In this document: one piece after another, positions 1 to 9,260 of the stretch
Numbering within the stretch: the stretch's first letter is position 1
How the letters are laid out: the number at the start of each line of letters is the position of its first letter
From: Nitrospira sp.
Lineage (GTDB): Bacteria > Nitrospirota > Nitrospiria > Nitrospirales > Nitrospiraceae
DNA length: 64,000 bases
Reading direction: 5' to 3'
Assembly: GCA_022843785.1 (NCBI GenBank)
Contig: JALHMZ010000003.1
Location: forward strand, 62,001-126,000
The notes under the pieces: model-generated
The model's database searches: none
What the model was told of the DNA's origin: nothing
What the model saw: the letters and a program-made list of their open reading frames with translations, nothing else
Translations under genes and position numbers: made by a program

Positions 1-221
1 TGATTCCGAGGCAGGAGCCGATGGACGCCGTCTTGCGAAAACCGATTGAGGGAAGATTTCTCGACGTATTGACTCCGACTGTCGATTTACTGCGACAGCC
101 GGAATTTCGTCTCTCCGAGCGTGATGTAGCGGCAGTCTGGCCTGTAGATCTTCCTTTTTTCGAGGACGGACTCTTCAACGACAAGTCAAAGGGCCAAGAG
201 ACCGTAAGGAAAGAAAGGTGA
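1..221 (+). CDS. C-terminal end of an unidentified protein (cut by window edge)
   Basis: An open frame enters from the left edge (codons in phase from base 3) and stops with TGA at 219-221, so this is the last 72 or so residues of a gene that begins outside the window. An internal ATG lies at 21, but the frame is open upstream of it. The tail is mixed charged and hydrophobic, with a basic end (KSKGQETVRKER), and shows no motif I can name. It ends 3 bp before the methyltransferase gene, so it is probably the previous gene of the same exopolysaccharide operon. No function is proposed. Confidence 0.55.
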   Translation, partial: IPRQEPMDAVLRKPIEGRFLDVLTPTVDLLRQPEFRLSERDVAAVWPVDLPFFEDGLFNDKSKGQETVRKER

Positions 222-224
222 ATT

Positions 225-977
225 GTGCCTGGTTCGATGTTCAAGAAGACAGCCTATCGTGACCGCCTCTATTCGAATTACGGGCATGACTTTCAGGATG
301 CCGGGGAGACGTTTGATCGCGAAGGAGCGTTGCTCCGGAGTCGCGCCATTGCCTATCACCTTCGAGGATGGATGTCGGAACGAAAAGATGCTCGCATCCT
401 TGATCTAGCCTGTGGGAGCGGCAGTCTCCTGTTTGTTCTCTCAGAACAGGGGTACAGAGATTTGACCGGTGTCGATATCAGTCCCGACCAGGTAGCGCTG
501 GCCCGGCAAGTGACGCCCAATGTAAGGCAGGAGAGCGTGCTGGACCATTTGGAGAACAATCCCAACTCCTATGACCTCATTACAGGCTATGACATTATCG
601 AACATTTTGACAAGAACGAAGTACTTCGGTTTCTCGACGGATGTTTCAGTGCGTTGCAGTCTGGTGGCCGCCTGATCTTACAGACTCCTAATGGCGACAG
701 CCCATGGGGGAATTCCCTTCGTTATGGGGATTTCACTCACGAGGTCTGCTTCAATCCAAATTCATTGACCAGGCTGTTGCGGTTAGTCGGATTCGGCAAT
801 CTCGAAGTTCGAGAAGCGGGGCCGGCACCCTGGGGAAACAGCCTGGTTTCCACTGCGAGATATCTGATCTGGCAGTTGATACGAGCGGGGCTCCGGATAT
901 GGAATCTGGCAGAGACTGGTTCTTCCGGAACAAGTGTGTGGACTCGCGTATTCCTAATATCAGGAACCAAGAAATAG
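225..977 (+). CDS. Class I SAM-dependent methyltransferase
   Basis: The protein has 250 residues from a GTG at 225; an ATG at 237 is an equally possible start. Residues about 58-68 carry the SAM-binding glycine loop LDLACGSGSL, followed by the acidic end of strand beta-2 (GVDISPDQ) and the motif YDLITGYDIIEHF typical of UbiE/Methyltransf_11-like enzymes. The C-terminal third resembles sugar or small-molecule methyltransferases that sit in polysaccharide loci. It follows the upstream gene by 3 bp and precedes the CgeB-like glycosyltransferase by 5 bp, so the three are likely cotranscribed. I infer methylation of a surface-glycan sugar; the substrate cannot be read from the sequence. Confidence 0.85.
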   Translation: MPGSMFKKTAYRDRLYSNYGHDFQDAGETFDREGALLRSRAIAYHLRGWMSERKDARILDLACGSGSLLFVLSEQGYRDLTGVDISPDQVALARQVTPNVRQESVLDHLENNPNSYDLITGYDIIEHFDKNEVLRFLDGCFSALQSGGRLILQTPNGDSPWGNSLRYGDFTHEVCFNPNSLTRLLRLVGFGNLEVREAGPAPWGNSLVSTARYLIWQLIRAGLRIWNLAETGSSGTSVWTRVFLISGTKK

Positions 978-982
978 CCGTC

Positions 983-1993
983 ATGCGGATCTTATACATC
1001 GGCCAACTGTGGGAAGGATCAACTGCGCTGGGGCGGATGAACACGCTCAATAGTTTGGGACATGAGACCGTGGCATTCGATGTCTCGCCGTTCTCCACCG
1101 GCTCGTCCCGCCTCCTTCAGTCCGTCGCATGGCGATTCAATGCCGGGTCGGTGGTGAACAAAATTAATCAGGCGATCTGGCGGGAGGTGGGCGGTCTCGA
1201 AGGTATCACGCACATTTGGGTGGACAAGGGCGTCTGGATTTACCCTGAAACCATACAGTACCTGAAAGAGGCGACTGGCGCACGAGCCGTTCATTATACG
1301 CCCGACTCGCAAATCGTTTCCCAACGCTCGAGGCATTTCATGTCGTCCATTCCATTGTACGATACCTTGGTCACGACCAAAGAGTGGGAAGTGGATGCTT
1401 ACAAGGAAGCTGGAGCCAGGCGGGTGATCTTGACCTATCAGGGATATGACAGCCAATTTGTCCCACGAAGGGTCGCGGAATCTGAGCTGGCAACATATGG
1501 CTCCGACGTGTGTTTTGTGGGACACACACAACCCCACTATGCTGAAAGACTCAAGACCTTGTCTTCGCTGAACATACGATTGCGAATTTGGGGTGATGCG
1601 TGGCCGCGTTATGCTGAGCGGAATTTCTGGGCCCAAGGGATCGTTGCCAAAGGTCTCTGGGGTGAGAATTATCCGGTTGCCCTGGCCTGTGCCAAGATTG
1701 GACTAGGATTGCTCGGGAAGCACATCCCGGAAACTTCGACGACACGTACCTTTGAAATCCCCGCTATGGGAACTTTCCTCTTGGCTGAGCGAACAGCGCT
1801 GCACCAGCAACTGTTCGACGAGGGCAAGGAGGCGGAGTTCTTTTCGTCGGACGAAGAAATGATTGAGAAAACCAGATTTTACCTCCAGCACGATGAGGCA
1901 CGGGAACAGATCGCCGCTGCCGGCCGGACCAGATGCGAGCGGAGCGGGTACTCCAGCACCGAGCTGCTGCGCAAGGTCGTTGAGACTCTATAA
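983..1993 (+). CDS. CgeB-type glycosyltransferase family protein
   Basis: Translation from the ATG at 983 gives 336 residues starting MRILYIGQLWEGSTALGRM, a normal Rossmann beta-1 start; the frame is open much further upstream, but that part overlaps the methyltransferase gene and is not protein-like. The C-terminal region (about residues 235-335) has the hallmark of CgeB/Glyco_trans_1_2 proteins: a TTRTFEIPAMGTFLLAERT segment, then a LFDEGKEAEFFSSDEE segment and a helical end. Family members are predicted GT-B glycosyltransferases of surface glycans. The context is between a methyltransferase and a Wzy-like polymerase, which fits exopolysaccharide repeat-unit assembly. Donor and acceptor are unknown. 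Confidence 0.8.
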   Translation: MRILYIGQLWEGSTALGRMNTLNSLGHETVAFDVSPFSTGSSRLLQSVAWRFNAGSVVNKINQAIWREVGGLEGITHIWVDKGVWIYPETIQYLKEATGARAVHYTPDSQIVSQRSRHFMSSIPLYDTLVTTKEWEVDAYKEAGARRVILTYQGYDSQFVPRRVAESELATYGSDVCFVGHTQPHYAERLKTLSSLNIRLRIWGDAWPRYAERNFWAQGIVAKGLWGENYPVALACAKIGLGLLGKHIPETSTTRTFEIPAMGTFLLAERTALHQQLFDEGKEAEFFSSDEEMIEKTRFYLQHDEAREQIAAAGRTRCERSGYSSTELLRKVVETL

Positions 1994-2004
1994 CGTCTGG
2001 ATTG

Positions 2005-3585
2005 ATGATGGATGCCTCTTTACAGGTTGAGACGAAGTCGGTGCTGCCGGTCGGCGCGATCGCCTCGTATCTTGCCTTCTTGCTGTTTCTCGTGCTGCTT
2101 CAGAGTTTCTGGAAAGATGCTCTATCCAGTAAGGATATCGGGCTGCTGAACCTGCTCGTGCCCCTCCTGTTCGGTGCAGCTAATCTCCTGCTCGTATGGA
2201 AACTTGCGCGGACTTCTCCGCTGGCGATCTGGAACCCGTTATTTTGGCTCCTGTTGGCAAGTACGCTCTATTACGGGTTGGGGCAGCTTGTTCATATCCT
2301 TGGCAATCCCGACACTATCCAGAGAGTCAACAAGATCTACTTTGTCGATCAGGCAGGGCTGGCAAGAACCAACCTGCTCAATATAGTTGGAGTCATGGCC
2401 ATCGTAGGGGCGTACCTGGCTACGGCGCTTATGACGAAGCTGAGGAGCGTCGGTGTCAGCTCGGATATCGACACGGAGGCGCAAGATCGCCGTGGCCTCA
2501 GCGAGGCGAAATGGGCGGTGGTCGTGTTTCTTCTCATTGGTCTTCCCGTCAAATATTTCCTCCAGCTGCCGTATGACCTGGGACTGCTGACATGGGTACT
2601 TCCCGGGAGCATCAAATATCTGGGTACGTTGAGTGGCGTGGCAATTATTCCGCTCTACTGGCTGTACAAGAAGCACGGAGGGATCTATCGACCTGTATTC
2701 TTTGCGCTGATGATCTCCGAGGTGCTTGTCAGTCTGGTGACGCTGAGCAAGCTCGAAATGATCAAGGTTGCCCTGTTCGTACTGTTGGGATCCCAGTTAG
2801 TCAAACCGGGGCTCAAGAAGCTGCTCGTGAGCGGGATGGTTCTCGCCGCAATGTATGCCCTAGTTCTCAATCCCTTCGTGACCTTCGCGCGAGTGGCCAT
2901 CAAGAGATCGGCCGCCAGTGATCTTTCACAGGTCATGGCCCTGGTCGAGCAATATCAGAAGCAGGGCAGTGCCGTGCAGGATCTCGAATTTCCCCAGGCA
3001 CAACTCTGGTGGACTCGGCTGGCCTACTCGAATGTCGAACTATTCGCGATGCGGCAATACGACCGAGGCCAGTCGGGGACGACGTTTCAATTGGCACCCT
3101 ATACCCTAATCCCTCGTTTCATCATGCCCGAGAAGCCCTGGATGAATTCAGGCCTTGAGTTCACCTATTTGATAACCGGCGATCGAACCATGTTGTCGGC
3201 TACAGGACTAGGTGCGATCGGGGAGGGATACTGGAATGGCGGCTGGTTGGGAGTGGCAATCGTTGGCGTCGTGATCGGTGTCTTAATGGCCGGTCTGACG
3301 GTATTCTCTATCCGTGCAGTGACAGCTCGCGCGTTCATGTTCCTGCCGATATCATTGGCGGGTATCATGTTGGGGTTGCGCATCGACGATTGGTTCGTGC
3401 CGACCTATATAGGAACCTCTTTGCAGCTTTTGCTGGTGTATTGTGTTTTCCGGTTTGTCATCTACCCCGTCTGTTCCGGCTATCCTGCTGCCCCCCCTGC
3501 TGCTGTCATTCAAGATGCCACCCATGGTCAGATTGCAAGATCGGAAGAGTCCACTCGAAGGTATGCGTTGGTTGAAAAGCTATGA
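2005..3585 (+). CDS. Polytopic membrane protein, O-antigen/EPS polymerase-like (Wzy-type)
   Basis: The protein has about 526 residues and about a dozen hydrophobic segments distributed over the length (for example about 20-40, 50-70, 80-95, 125-145, 170-185, 195-215, 225-245, 260-290, 405-430, 440-480). There is a large extracytoplasmic loop at about 300-400 containing LAPYTLIPRFIMPEKPWMNSG and a second conserved-looking stretch TGLGAIGEGYWNGGW. This loop pattern is that of Wzy-like or EpsG-like oligosaccharide polymerases, which are recognised by topology more than by motifs. An in-frame TTG (2002) lies just before the ATG at 2005. The stop overlaps the next start (ATGA at 3582-3585), which indicates translational coupling. 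Polymerase function is an inference. Confidence 0.7.
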   Translation: MMDASLQVETKSVLPVGAIASYLAFLLFLVLLQSFWKDALSSKDIGLLNLLVPLLFGAANLLLVWKLARTSPLAIWNPLFWLLLASTLYYGLGQLVHILGNPDTIQRVNKIYFVDQAGLARTNLLNIVGVMAIVGAYLATALMTKLRSVGVSSDIDTEAQDRRGLSEAKWAVVVFLLIGLPVKYFLQLPYDLGLLTWVLPGSIKYLGTLSGVAIIPLYWLYKKHGGIYRPVFFALMISEVLVSLVTLSKLEMIKVALFVLLGSQLVKPGLKKLLVSGMVLAAMYALVLNPFVTFARVAIKRSAASDLSQVMALVEQYQKQGSAVQDLEFPQAQLWWTRLAYSNVELFAMRQYDRGQSGTTFQLAPYTLIPRFIMPEKPWMNSGLEFTYLITGDRTMLSATGLGAIGEGYWNGGWLGVAIVGVVIGVLMAGLTVFSIRAVTARAFMFLPISLAGIMLGLRIDDWFVPTYIGTSLQLLLVYCVFRFVIYPVCSGYPAAPPAAVIQDATHGQIARSEESTRRYALVEKL

Positions 3586-4202
3586 CACGGCTGACCATGT
3601 GGGCTGGTGCAAGCTCCTTCATTGTGGGGTTCATCCTTCTGGGAGTGTTCAATGTGGGGCATTGGCTTTCTGGCCCACGTTCGGTACCGGGCCATGGGGA
3701 TCTTATAGTTGCATTGGGCGGCGGTGGAATTGAACGGCTTGAGACCGCCCTGAAGTTATACGAGGCTGGTTATGCGAAAAGAATTCTGCTCACTGGGCTT
3801 GAAAATATTCACGAACGAAATGATCGGTATGATCAACATTGGCGGTCACAGTTTCTCCTCACTCGAGGAGTACCGCCGGAAGCGCTACTCTTCGACCATA
3901 CATCTGCCAATTCCTATGAGGAAGCGAACAGTGTTTCGGAGGTGATGGGGATTCAACAGTGGCACACTTCGCTGGTGATCAGTGATCCTCCCCATATACG
4001 AAGATTGAACATGGTTTGGGGGCCTGCCTGTGCCCGGCATGGTCTTGAATGTCGCCTCATCGCAACAGAACCGGCAACGTGGAATCCATCTCGATGGTGG
4101 CGGGAAAAACTATGGGCCAAGTTCGTGGGGATGGAGTTGCTGAAGCTCACGTATTACACCGTTGTCTACGAATTTCCTGAGCTTTTTCACATTGTGGGAT
4201 GA
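3582..4202 (+). CDS. YdcF/ElyC/SanA family protein (DUF218)
   Basis: The 206-residue protein has one N-terminal membrane segment (about residues 5-27) and a DUF218 domain: DLIVALGGG at about 40, then GYAKRILLTG, then ANSYEEANSVSEVM, then VISDPPHIRRL. These are the conserved blocks of the YdcF/SanA/ElyC family, membrane-anchored proteins found in envelope and exopolysaccharide loci whose chemistry is poorly known. The start overlaps the stop of the polymerase gene by 4 bp. The position between a polymerase and glycosyltransferases suggests a role in undecaprenyl-linked glycan metabolism, but this is inference. Confidence 0.85.
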   Translation: MTRLTMWAGASSFIVGFILLGVFNVGHWLSGPRSVPGHGDLIVALGGGGIERLETALKLYEAGYAKRILLTGLENIHERNDRYDQHWRSQFLLTRGVPPEALLFDHTSANSYEEANSVSEVMGIQQWHTSLVISDPPHIRRLNMVWGPACARHGLECRLIATEPATWNPSRWWREKLWAKFVGMELLKLTYYTVVYEFPELFHIVG

Positions 4203-4239
4203 AGCCTGGCATTTCTGGACACGACGCGAAACCATCGCT

Positions 4240-5376
4240 ATGCGAATTATCCAAACAGTTGCCTCGATATCTGAAGAAGCGGCGGGTCCGTCCTATTCCG
4301 TCGTGCGACTCTGCGAATCCCTCATAGCGGAAGGCGAAGACACGACGCTGGCGGTCCTTGACTGGACACCAATGACTTCCCCGCCGCAATTCGTGAAGAT
4401 GTTCTCGCTCGGGGCCGGCCCGCGCCGTCTGGGGCGATCCCCGGGCATGCGCCAATGGTTTGATGAGGTCGGCAGGTCGCAGGCGGTCGACCTCATCCAT
4501 AATCATGGGTTATGGATGATGCCCAATGTCTATTCGGGATCTGCAGCCAAACGATTCAAAATTCCCCTCGTCATTTCGCCGAGGGGGACCCTTTCGGATT
4601 GGGCATTTCATCACGGGTCTTCTCTAAAGCGATTGTTCTGGCCGTTGGTCCAACGTCCGGCGCTTACCACCGTGTCCTGTTTCCACGCCACTTCCGAAGC
4701 CGAGTATGAAGCCATCAGGCGGAGAGGTTTCCACACACCGGTGGCCGTCATTCCCAATGGTATCGATATTCCCGTTCTGGATCCGAAACGGCCAGGCTCC
4801 TGCCGTACCCTGCTTTTCCTTGGGCGGCTGCATCCGTCGAAGGGGCTCGAATTGCTCCTGCCAGCGTGGCGTGCCGTTCAAGATCACTATCCTGAATGGC
4901 GGCTGGTCATCGCCGGCCCTGATCGGGATGGGTATGGAATGAAGATGCGTAAGTTGGCCGATGACCTTGGGCTCACACGCATTGAATTTGTCGGGGCCTT
5001 GATGGGGCAAGACAAGTGGACTGCGTATCAAGCCGCCGATCTTTTTGTGTTGCCTTCTTATTCAGAGAATTTTGGCATGACTGTGGCTGAAGCACTTGCG
5101 TCGGGTGTCCCTGCCGTTGTTTCCAAGGGTGCGCCATGGAAAGGATTGGAGGAAAAGAAGGCTGGGTGGTGGATCGACCTCGGCATAGACCCATTGGCAA
5201 GTTGCCTGGACAATGCTCTCAGTCAATCTCCTGATGTTTTGGGTGCAATGGGTCAGCGCGGACGGGAATGGATGCAAGCCGAATTTTCTTGGAAAGGGAT
5301 CGGCGGCATGATGACGGAGACCTATGCGTGGATAATCAAGGGCGGTGAAACGCCGGCTTGGGTTCGACTGGAATGA
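4240..5376 (+). CDS. Glycosyltransferase family 4
   Basis: From the ATG at 4240 the protein has 378 residues (MRIIQTVASISEEAAGPSYSV), a GT-B glycosyltransferase start. The upstream part of the open frame overlaps the YdcF-like gene and is not used. The acceptor-domain segment DLIHNHGLWMMPN and the second-domain blocks LLFLGRLHPSKGLELLLPAW, then VIAGPDRDGYG, then FVGALMGQDKWTAYQAADLFVLPSYSENFGMTVAEALASGVPAV are the usual GT4 elements, including the ExxxxxxxE-type pair (E of SEN and E of AEA). It is the last gene of the first operon; a terminator-like hairpin follows about 160 bp downstream. The sugar is unknown. Confidence 0.9.
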   Translation: MRIIQTVASISEEAAGPSYSVVRLCESLIAEGEDTTLAVLDWTPMTSPPQFVKMFSLGAGPRRLGRSPGMRQWFDEVGRSQAVDLIHNHGLWMMPNVYSGSAAKRFKIPLVISPRGTLSDWAFHHGSSLKRLFWPLVQRPALTTVSCFHATSEAEYEAIRRRGFHTPVAVIPNGIDIPVLDPKRPGSCRTLLFLGRLHPSKGLELLLPAWRAVQDHYPEWRLVIAGPDRDGYGMKMRKLADDLGLTRIEFVGALMGQDKWTAYQAADLFVLPSYSENFGMTVAEALASGVPAVVSKGAPWKGLEEKKAGWWIDLGIDPLASCLDNALSQSPDVLGAMGQRGREWMQAEFSWKGIGGMMTETYAWIIKGGETPAWVRLE

Positions 5377-5535
5377 ATGACCTCCGAACGGTGTCGTCAT
5401 CATGAGCCGGAGCGCAAGAATAGCCTTGTAGACGATGTCAGGGTCGATATTCCAGGGATGCTCTCGTTTCGTTGGATGGTCCAATTGGATGGATGAATTG
5501 CACAAGGCTCCTCGTTGGGGTGGATCGTGAACGGT

Positions 5536-5571
5536 GTGCGTAAGGACCTTTGTTGTTCCTTACGTGTTTTA
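5536..5571 (+). terminator. Terminator-like hairpin
   Basis: The segments 5539-5546 and 5557-5564 are perfect 8-bp inverted repeats (CGTAAGGA and TCCTTACG), extendable by G-T pairs, and are followed by a short T run at 5567-5570. It lies about 160 bp after the glycosyltransferase stop, in the 405-bp gap before the next start. It is probably the end of the first exopolysaccharide transcript. The rest of the gap shows nothing clear. Confidence 0.5.
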
Positions 5572-5781
5572 GTTCAGGGTAGCGAGCCGGTTCATGAATT
5601 TTCAGTTCTAGCCAGGGAGCTTCCTCAAAAGCGCCGGCGATTTCAGAAATGAAACGTTTCATAATCTTTCCCATGCCATGATCTGCTGTTAACACGCCAG
5701 CCAGGCGTATCCGTTATTGTTGTTCTCTCTATTGTTTGCTTGAGCGTTGAACTGTTGCCTCAACGAATCAGAGGGCATGTG

Positions 5782-6630
5782 ATGTCACAAATGAGTTGGA
5801 AAGAAAAGGCCACGCTGGTACTTCTCATTCTGATCTTTCTTCCCGGTGCCGTATACTCCGACATGCAAGCCCTGTTGCGATGGTTCGGGACCGGCACCGA
5901 TGACGTTATTGTCGACTTTGTCCCTTCGACCTTCTCGGGCGACGGCGGGAACAGCTATGGGCCGCCGTTTCGCTGGAACATCGGCACATTCGCCGGTGTC
6001 AACGCGGGATGCCCGGGAAACCACAACAACACCGTGTCAACATTTGGATGGAACTTAAATTATGGCGGCGACCGGATCGATCCTACACAACCCACGATAG
6101 CGCTGCATCTAGAAAAAGAGTATTGCATCAATGGGAAACCCAACGTTGAAGCCCACATCCAGCATCTTGATACGAACGGGGTACAACACCGCCCGTTTAG
6201 CATTGCGGCCCCCTGGGATGGATCAGGCGGATCAAGTCTTAGGCTCGAGAGTGATCAAATCAACTTACATGACTACGCCGGTAATCAGCGGGTGCAGTTC
6301 AACCTTGTGCCCGGGTTTGATACCATGGAGTTCATACCACGAAACGGTACAGGCATGAGGATTCGGCAAGATAAGAACAATCTTCCTTGGCTGCAGCAAC
6401 TGAACAATACTGGAGATCAGTTTCTTTTTCTCCCGTATTTTGACAACAACGACCGTCTCTACGTCTCCGGTCTTGTACAATTGGGCACGGCAATCTTGCA
6501 GGCAGATCTGGGCTCACCGCCAAACGGCACGCTCGCCTATTGCCCCGACTGCATGGTGACCAATCCCTGCTCTGGCGGCGGTACAGGCGCATTGGCTAAA
6601 CGGCTCAACGGCGTGTGGGTTTGCAACTGA
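5782..6630 (+). CDS. Exported protein of unknown function with C-terminal Cys motif
   Basis: The protein has 282 residues from the ATG at 5782 (a TTG at 5740 is open but less likely). Residues about 8-24 form a hydrophobic signal peptide (TLVLLILIFLPGAVYS). The mature part is rich in Gly, Asn and aromatic residues, without a recognisable catalytic domain. The last 40 residues contain LAYCPDCMVTNPCSGGG and then GALAKRLNGVWVCN. I recognise this style of tail from hypothetical proteins of environmental bacteria, but it has no known function. The position between two groups of glycosyltransferases suggests a cell-surface or biofilm protein. No function is assigned. Confidence 0.6.
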   Translation: MSQMSWKEKATLVLLILIFLPGAVYSDMQALLRWFGTGTDDVIVDFVPSTFSGDGGNSYGPPFRWNIGTFAGVNAGCPGNHNNTVSTFGWNLNYGGDRIDPTQPTIALHLEKEYCINGKPNVEAHIQHLDTNGVQHRPFSIAAPWDGSGGSSLRLESDQINLHDYAGNQRVQFNLVPGFDTMEFIPRNGTGMRIRQDKNNLPWLQQLNNTGDQFLFLPYFDNNDRLYVSGLVQLGTAILQADLGSPPNGTLAYCPDCMVTNPCSGGGTGALAKRLNGVWVCN

Positions 6631-7018
6631 CAACCAGGATCGGGAGCAGATCGGTGCTCTCGTCCATCGAGTTGTTTCTTTCACACCATACGTTCCCCAT
6701 TATGTACTCTGCCCCTCACCGTGGCATCCAGGCTGCGCAATGCGTGGGACGGCCATGTGATGATCGCCCGAAGTCAGGTTTTGCCCAGTTAACCGATTAA
6801 TCCCTCAAAAGTCCGGACAGGTGTTCTCACGTGACTTGCAAGGTGATCGAGGTTACATCTTCTTCAGCGCATGGGTCTTGTCTGACCGTCTTAAAACCCA
6901 GGCAGCAGAACGATAATGCACTCGTCGCACTTCCATTCTCGCCTCGGATAGTCTAGATTTTTGGACAGACTGCCAGTGATGGTTGTTGTTGATAATTTAT
7001 CAAGCGAGGTAGTCTGAT
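6631..7018. other. Intergenic region, no clear feature
   Basis: In this 388-bp gap I see no open frame with a ribosome binding site, no tRNA and no convincing hairpin with a T run. A single TTAAC hexamer near 6790 is not repeated at 11-bp phase. A purine-rich AGCGAGGT just before 7019 could serve as the ribosome binding site of the next gene. Confidence 0.4.
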
Positions 7019-7876
7019 GTGCCGGCCAAAGAATCAATTATGAGTGTGTCCGTTCTCATTCTGACCCTGAACGAAGAGCTGAATCTTCCGAACTGCCTGG
7101 AGTCGGTCCAATGGTCCGACGACATAGTAGTACTGGATTCATTTAGCACGGACCGAACTGTGGAAATTGCTAAGTCCGCCGGTGCACGTGTCGTCCAAAG
7201 GCGATTCGATAACTGGGCTGCGCACCAAAATTGGGCGGTGCAGAACATACAATTCAAGCATCCGTGGGTCTATTACTCCGATGCCGATGAGATAGTCCCT
7301 CCGGAATTGCGCGACGAGATGGGCACTGTGGCTAGAGACGCAAGTGCCGGCCACGTTGCCTATCGTGTGCGCTATAAGAACTTCTTCTGTGATCGATGGA
7401 TCAGGCACTGTGGGATTTATCCGGTCTGGGTCCTTCGTCTTTTCCGCCCGGATAAGGTTCATTGGGAGCGCTTAGTGAACCCTGTGCCGGTTGTACAAGG
7501 GTCTGAGGGGCGCCTGGAGAATCATTTCCATCACTTTAGCTTCAATAAGGGGTATGAGGCTTGGTTTGAAAAGCACAACAAGTACTCATCTCAGGAGGCA
7601 GAAGAGGGGCTTCGAACGATCCAAGAGGGGTTTTCAGACTGGGTGGGTTTATTCAGCTTCAGAGATGGGTCGCGTCGCCGTAGGGCGCTCAAGGAATTGT
7701 CTTTTCGACTTCCCTTCAGGCCGACATTGCGGTTTCTGTATATGTACTTCCTTTGCCTGGGTTTCTTAGATGGGCGAGAAGGGCTTACCTACTGTCGATT
7801 GCTTTCTATCTATGAGTACTTGATCGTGCTGAAAATGAAAGAGCTTCGGCGACGGGAACGAGGACTTTCCATCTGA
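7019..7876 (+). CDS. Glycosyltransferase family 2 (WaaE/KdtX-like)
   Basis: Translation from GTG 7019 gives 285 residues; an ATG at 7040 (MSVSVLILTLNEE) is the alternative start, and the better purine-rich stretch precedes 7019. The GT-A fold is clear: SVLILTLNEELNLPNCLESV at the start, DDIVVLDSFSTDRTVEIAK at about 30-50, and the DxD-type motif YYSDADEIVPPELRDEM at about 82-98. The C-terminal half with HHFSFNKGYEAWFEKHNKYSSQEA resembles WaaE/KdtX-like beta-glycosyltransferases of LPS core and EPS. It is 9 bp from the next glycosyltransferase. Confidence 0.88.
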   Translation: MPAKESIMSVSVLILTLNEELNLPNCLESVQWSDDIVVLDSFSTDRTVEIAKSAGARVVQRRFDNWAAHQNWAVQNIQFKHPWVYYSDADEIVPPELRDEMGTVARDASAGHVAYRVRYKNFFCDRWIRHCGIYPVWVLRLFRPDKVHWERLVNPVPVVQGSEGRLENHFHHFSFNKGYEAWFEKHNKYSSQEAEEGLRTIQEGFSDWVGLFSFRDGSRRRRALKELSFRLPFRPTLRFLYMYFLCLGFLDGREGLTYCRLLSIYEYLIVLKMKELRRRERGLSI

Positions 7877-7885
7877 GGCCGAGCC

Positions 7886-9094
7886 ATGCCGAAGGTTGTT
7901 TTTATCAACCGGTTTTTCTATCCCGATCATTCGGCGACCAGTCAATTACTGACCGATCTCGCATTCCATCTCGCCAAGACCGGAGCGGAAGTGTATGTGG
8001 TGACCAGCCGGCAGGTCTACGACGATCCCGGTTCCGTGCTTCCGCATCGAGATTCTATCCAGGGCGCCGTCGTGGTTCGTGTATGGACGACCCGGTTTGG
8101 GCGGCACAATCTGGCAGGGCGGGCGCTGGACTATGCGACCTTCTATCTCAGTTCTGCCTGGAGGCTACTGACTCTGCTCCGTCCCGGAGACATCGCTGTC
8201 GCGAAGACTGATCCCCCGCTCATTTCTGTGATTGCGGCAGCCGTGGTGACCATCTGTGGAGCAAGGTTGATCAACTGGACACAAGACCTGTTTCCCGAAG
8301 TCGCAGGGGTGCTTGGCGTCGGAGGAGGTGGTGTGTTGATCGGCACACTCCGATCGATGAGGAACTGGTCTCTTCGCGCTGCCCATATGAATGTTGTGAT
8401 CGGTGACGCTATGGCGCGGAAGTTAGTCGAAGAGGGGATCAGACCGGAGGCCATCCGTGTGATTCACAACTGGTCGGATGGTCTGGCCATTCAACCGGTG
8501 GAACGAGCACACAATGATTTGCGGGTGGAATGGGAGCTTGAGGGTAAGTTCGTGGTCGGCTATTCGGGGAACATGGGGCGTGCGCATGAGTTCGCTACTA
8601 TTCTCGATACGGCGGAGCAACTAATCGGCCGGAGGGATATCGTGTTTCTCTTTATCGGCGGCGGTCCGCAACGGGAGTGGATCCGGCATGAAGCGCAGCG
8701 CAGGGGACTTGAGAACATCCGCTTCAAGCCCTATCAGCCGAGGGCACGGCTCACGTTGAGTCTGAGCGTTCCCGATGTTCACTTGATCTCATTGCAGCCT
8801 TTCCTTGAAGGTCTGATCGTTCCGAGCAAGTTTTACGGTATCGCAGCTGCCGGGCGGCCGACGATCTATGTCGGTGACCCGGATGGTGAAATCCCGCACA
8901 TTCTTCACGAGTCAGGGTGCGGCTATACCATTGCGATCGGTGATTCTCAAGGACTGGCGTCTTACATCCAGGCCTTGGCAGGAAATGTCGGGCTTGTGGG
9001 GGAGTTGGGGCACGGTGCCCGAAAGGTGTTTGAGCAACGTTTCGATCAAGCCCACTCCTTGCGCGCTTGGGAAAAGATCCTGATCCAGAGCTGA
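7886..9094 (+). CDS. Glycosyltransferase family 4 (WbuB-like)
   Basis: The 402-residue GT-B enzyme opens with VVFINRFFYPDHSATSQLLTDLAFHLAK, the signature start of WbuB-like transferases (WbuB adds an N-acetylfucosamine to a lipid-linked sugar in Escherichia coli O26). Further blocks are PGDIAVAKTDPPLISVIA, then NWTQDLFPEVAGVLG, then VVGYSGNMGRAHEF at the start of the second domain, then FIGGGPQREWI and SLQPFLEGLIVPSKFYGIAAAGRPTIYVG near the donor site. It follows the GT2 gene by 9 bp. It is the last gene before the XrtA-type operon. Confidence 0.9.
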   Translation: MPKVVFINRFFYPDHSATSQLLTDLAFHLAKTGAEVYVVTSRQVYDDPGSVLPHRDSIQGAVVVRVWTTRFGRHNLAGRALDYATFYLSSAWRLLTLLRPGDIAVAKTDPPLISVIAAAVVTICGARLINWTQDLFPEVAGVLGVGGGGVLIGTLRSMRNWSLRAAHMNVVIGDAMARKLVEEGIRPEAIRVIHNWSDGLAIQPVERAHNDLRVEWELEGKFVVGYSGNMGRAHEFATILDTAEQLIGRRDIVFLFIGGGPQREWIRHEAQRRGLENIRFKPYQPRARLTLSLSVPDVHLISLQPFLEGLIVPSKFYGIAAAGRPTIYVGDPDGEIPHILHESGCGYTIAIGDSQGLASYIQALAGNVGLVGELGHGARKVFEQRFDQAHSLRAWEKILIQS

Positions 9095-9260
9095 AGAATA
9101 ACCGACCCCGGCGCAGCTGTGCCTGCCCCATGTTCGGGGGAAAGCTGTGACGGTTGAAAGTCACGAAACCCGCAATAAATTCATACTGGTTTATTTCTAT
9201 CTGACAAGGACAACCCCCACGCCTAGACCGGTAGAAGGGGGAGCTCCCTCGACGTCTCAC

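Noticed and set aside
704..982. Upstream extension of the CgeB-like frame
   Set aside because: It overlaps the methyltransferase gene in another frame and is not protein-like; the glycosyltransferase start is at 983.
5688..5720. GTTAAC before the exported hypothetical gene
   Set aside because: It is a single hexamer with no in-phase partner at 11 or 22 bp on either side.
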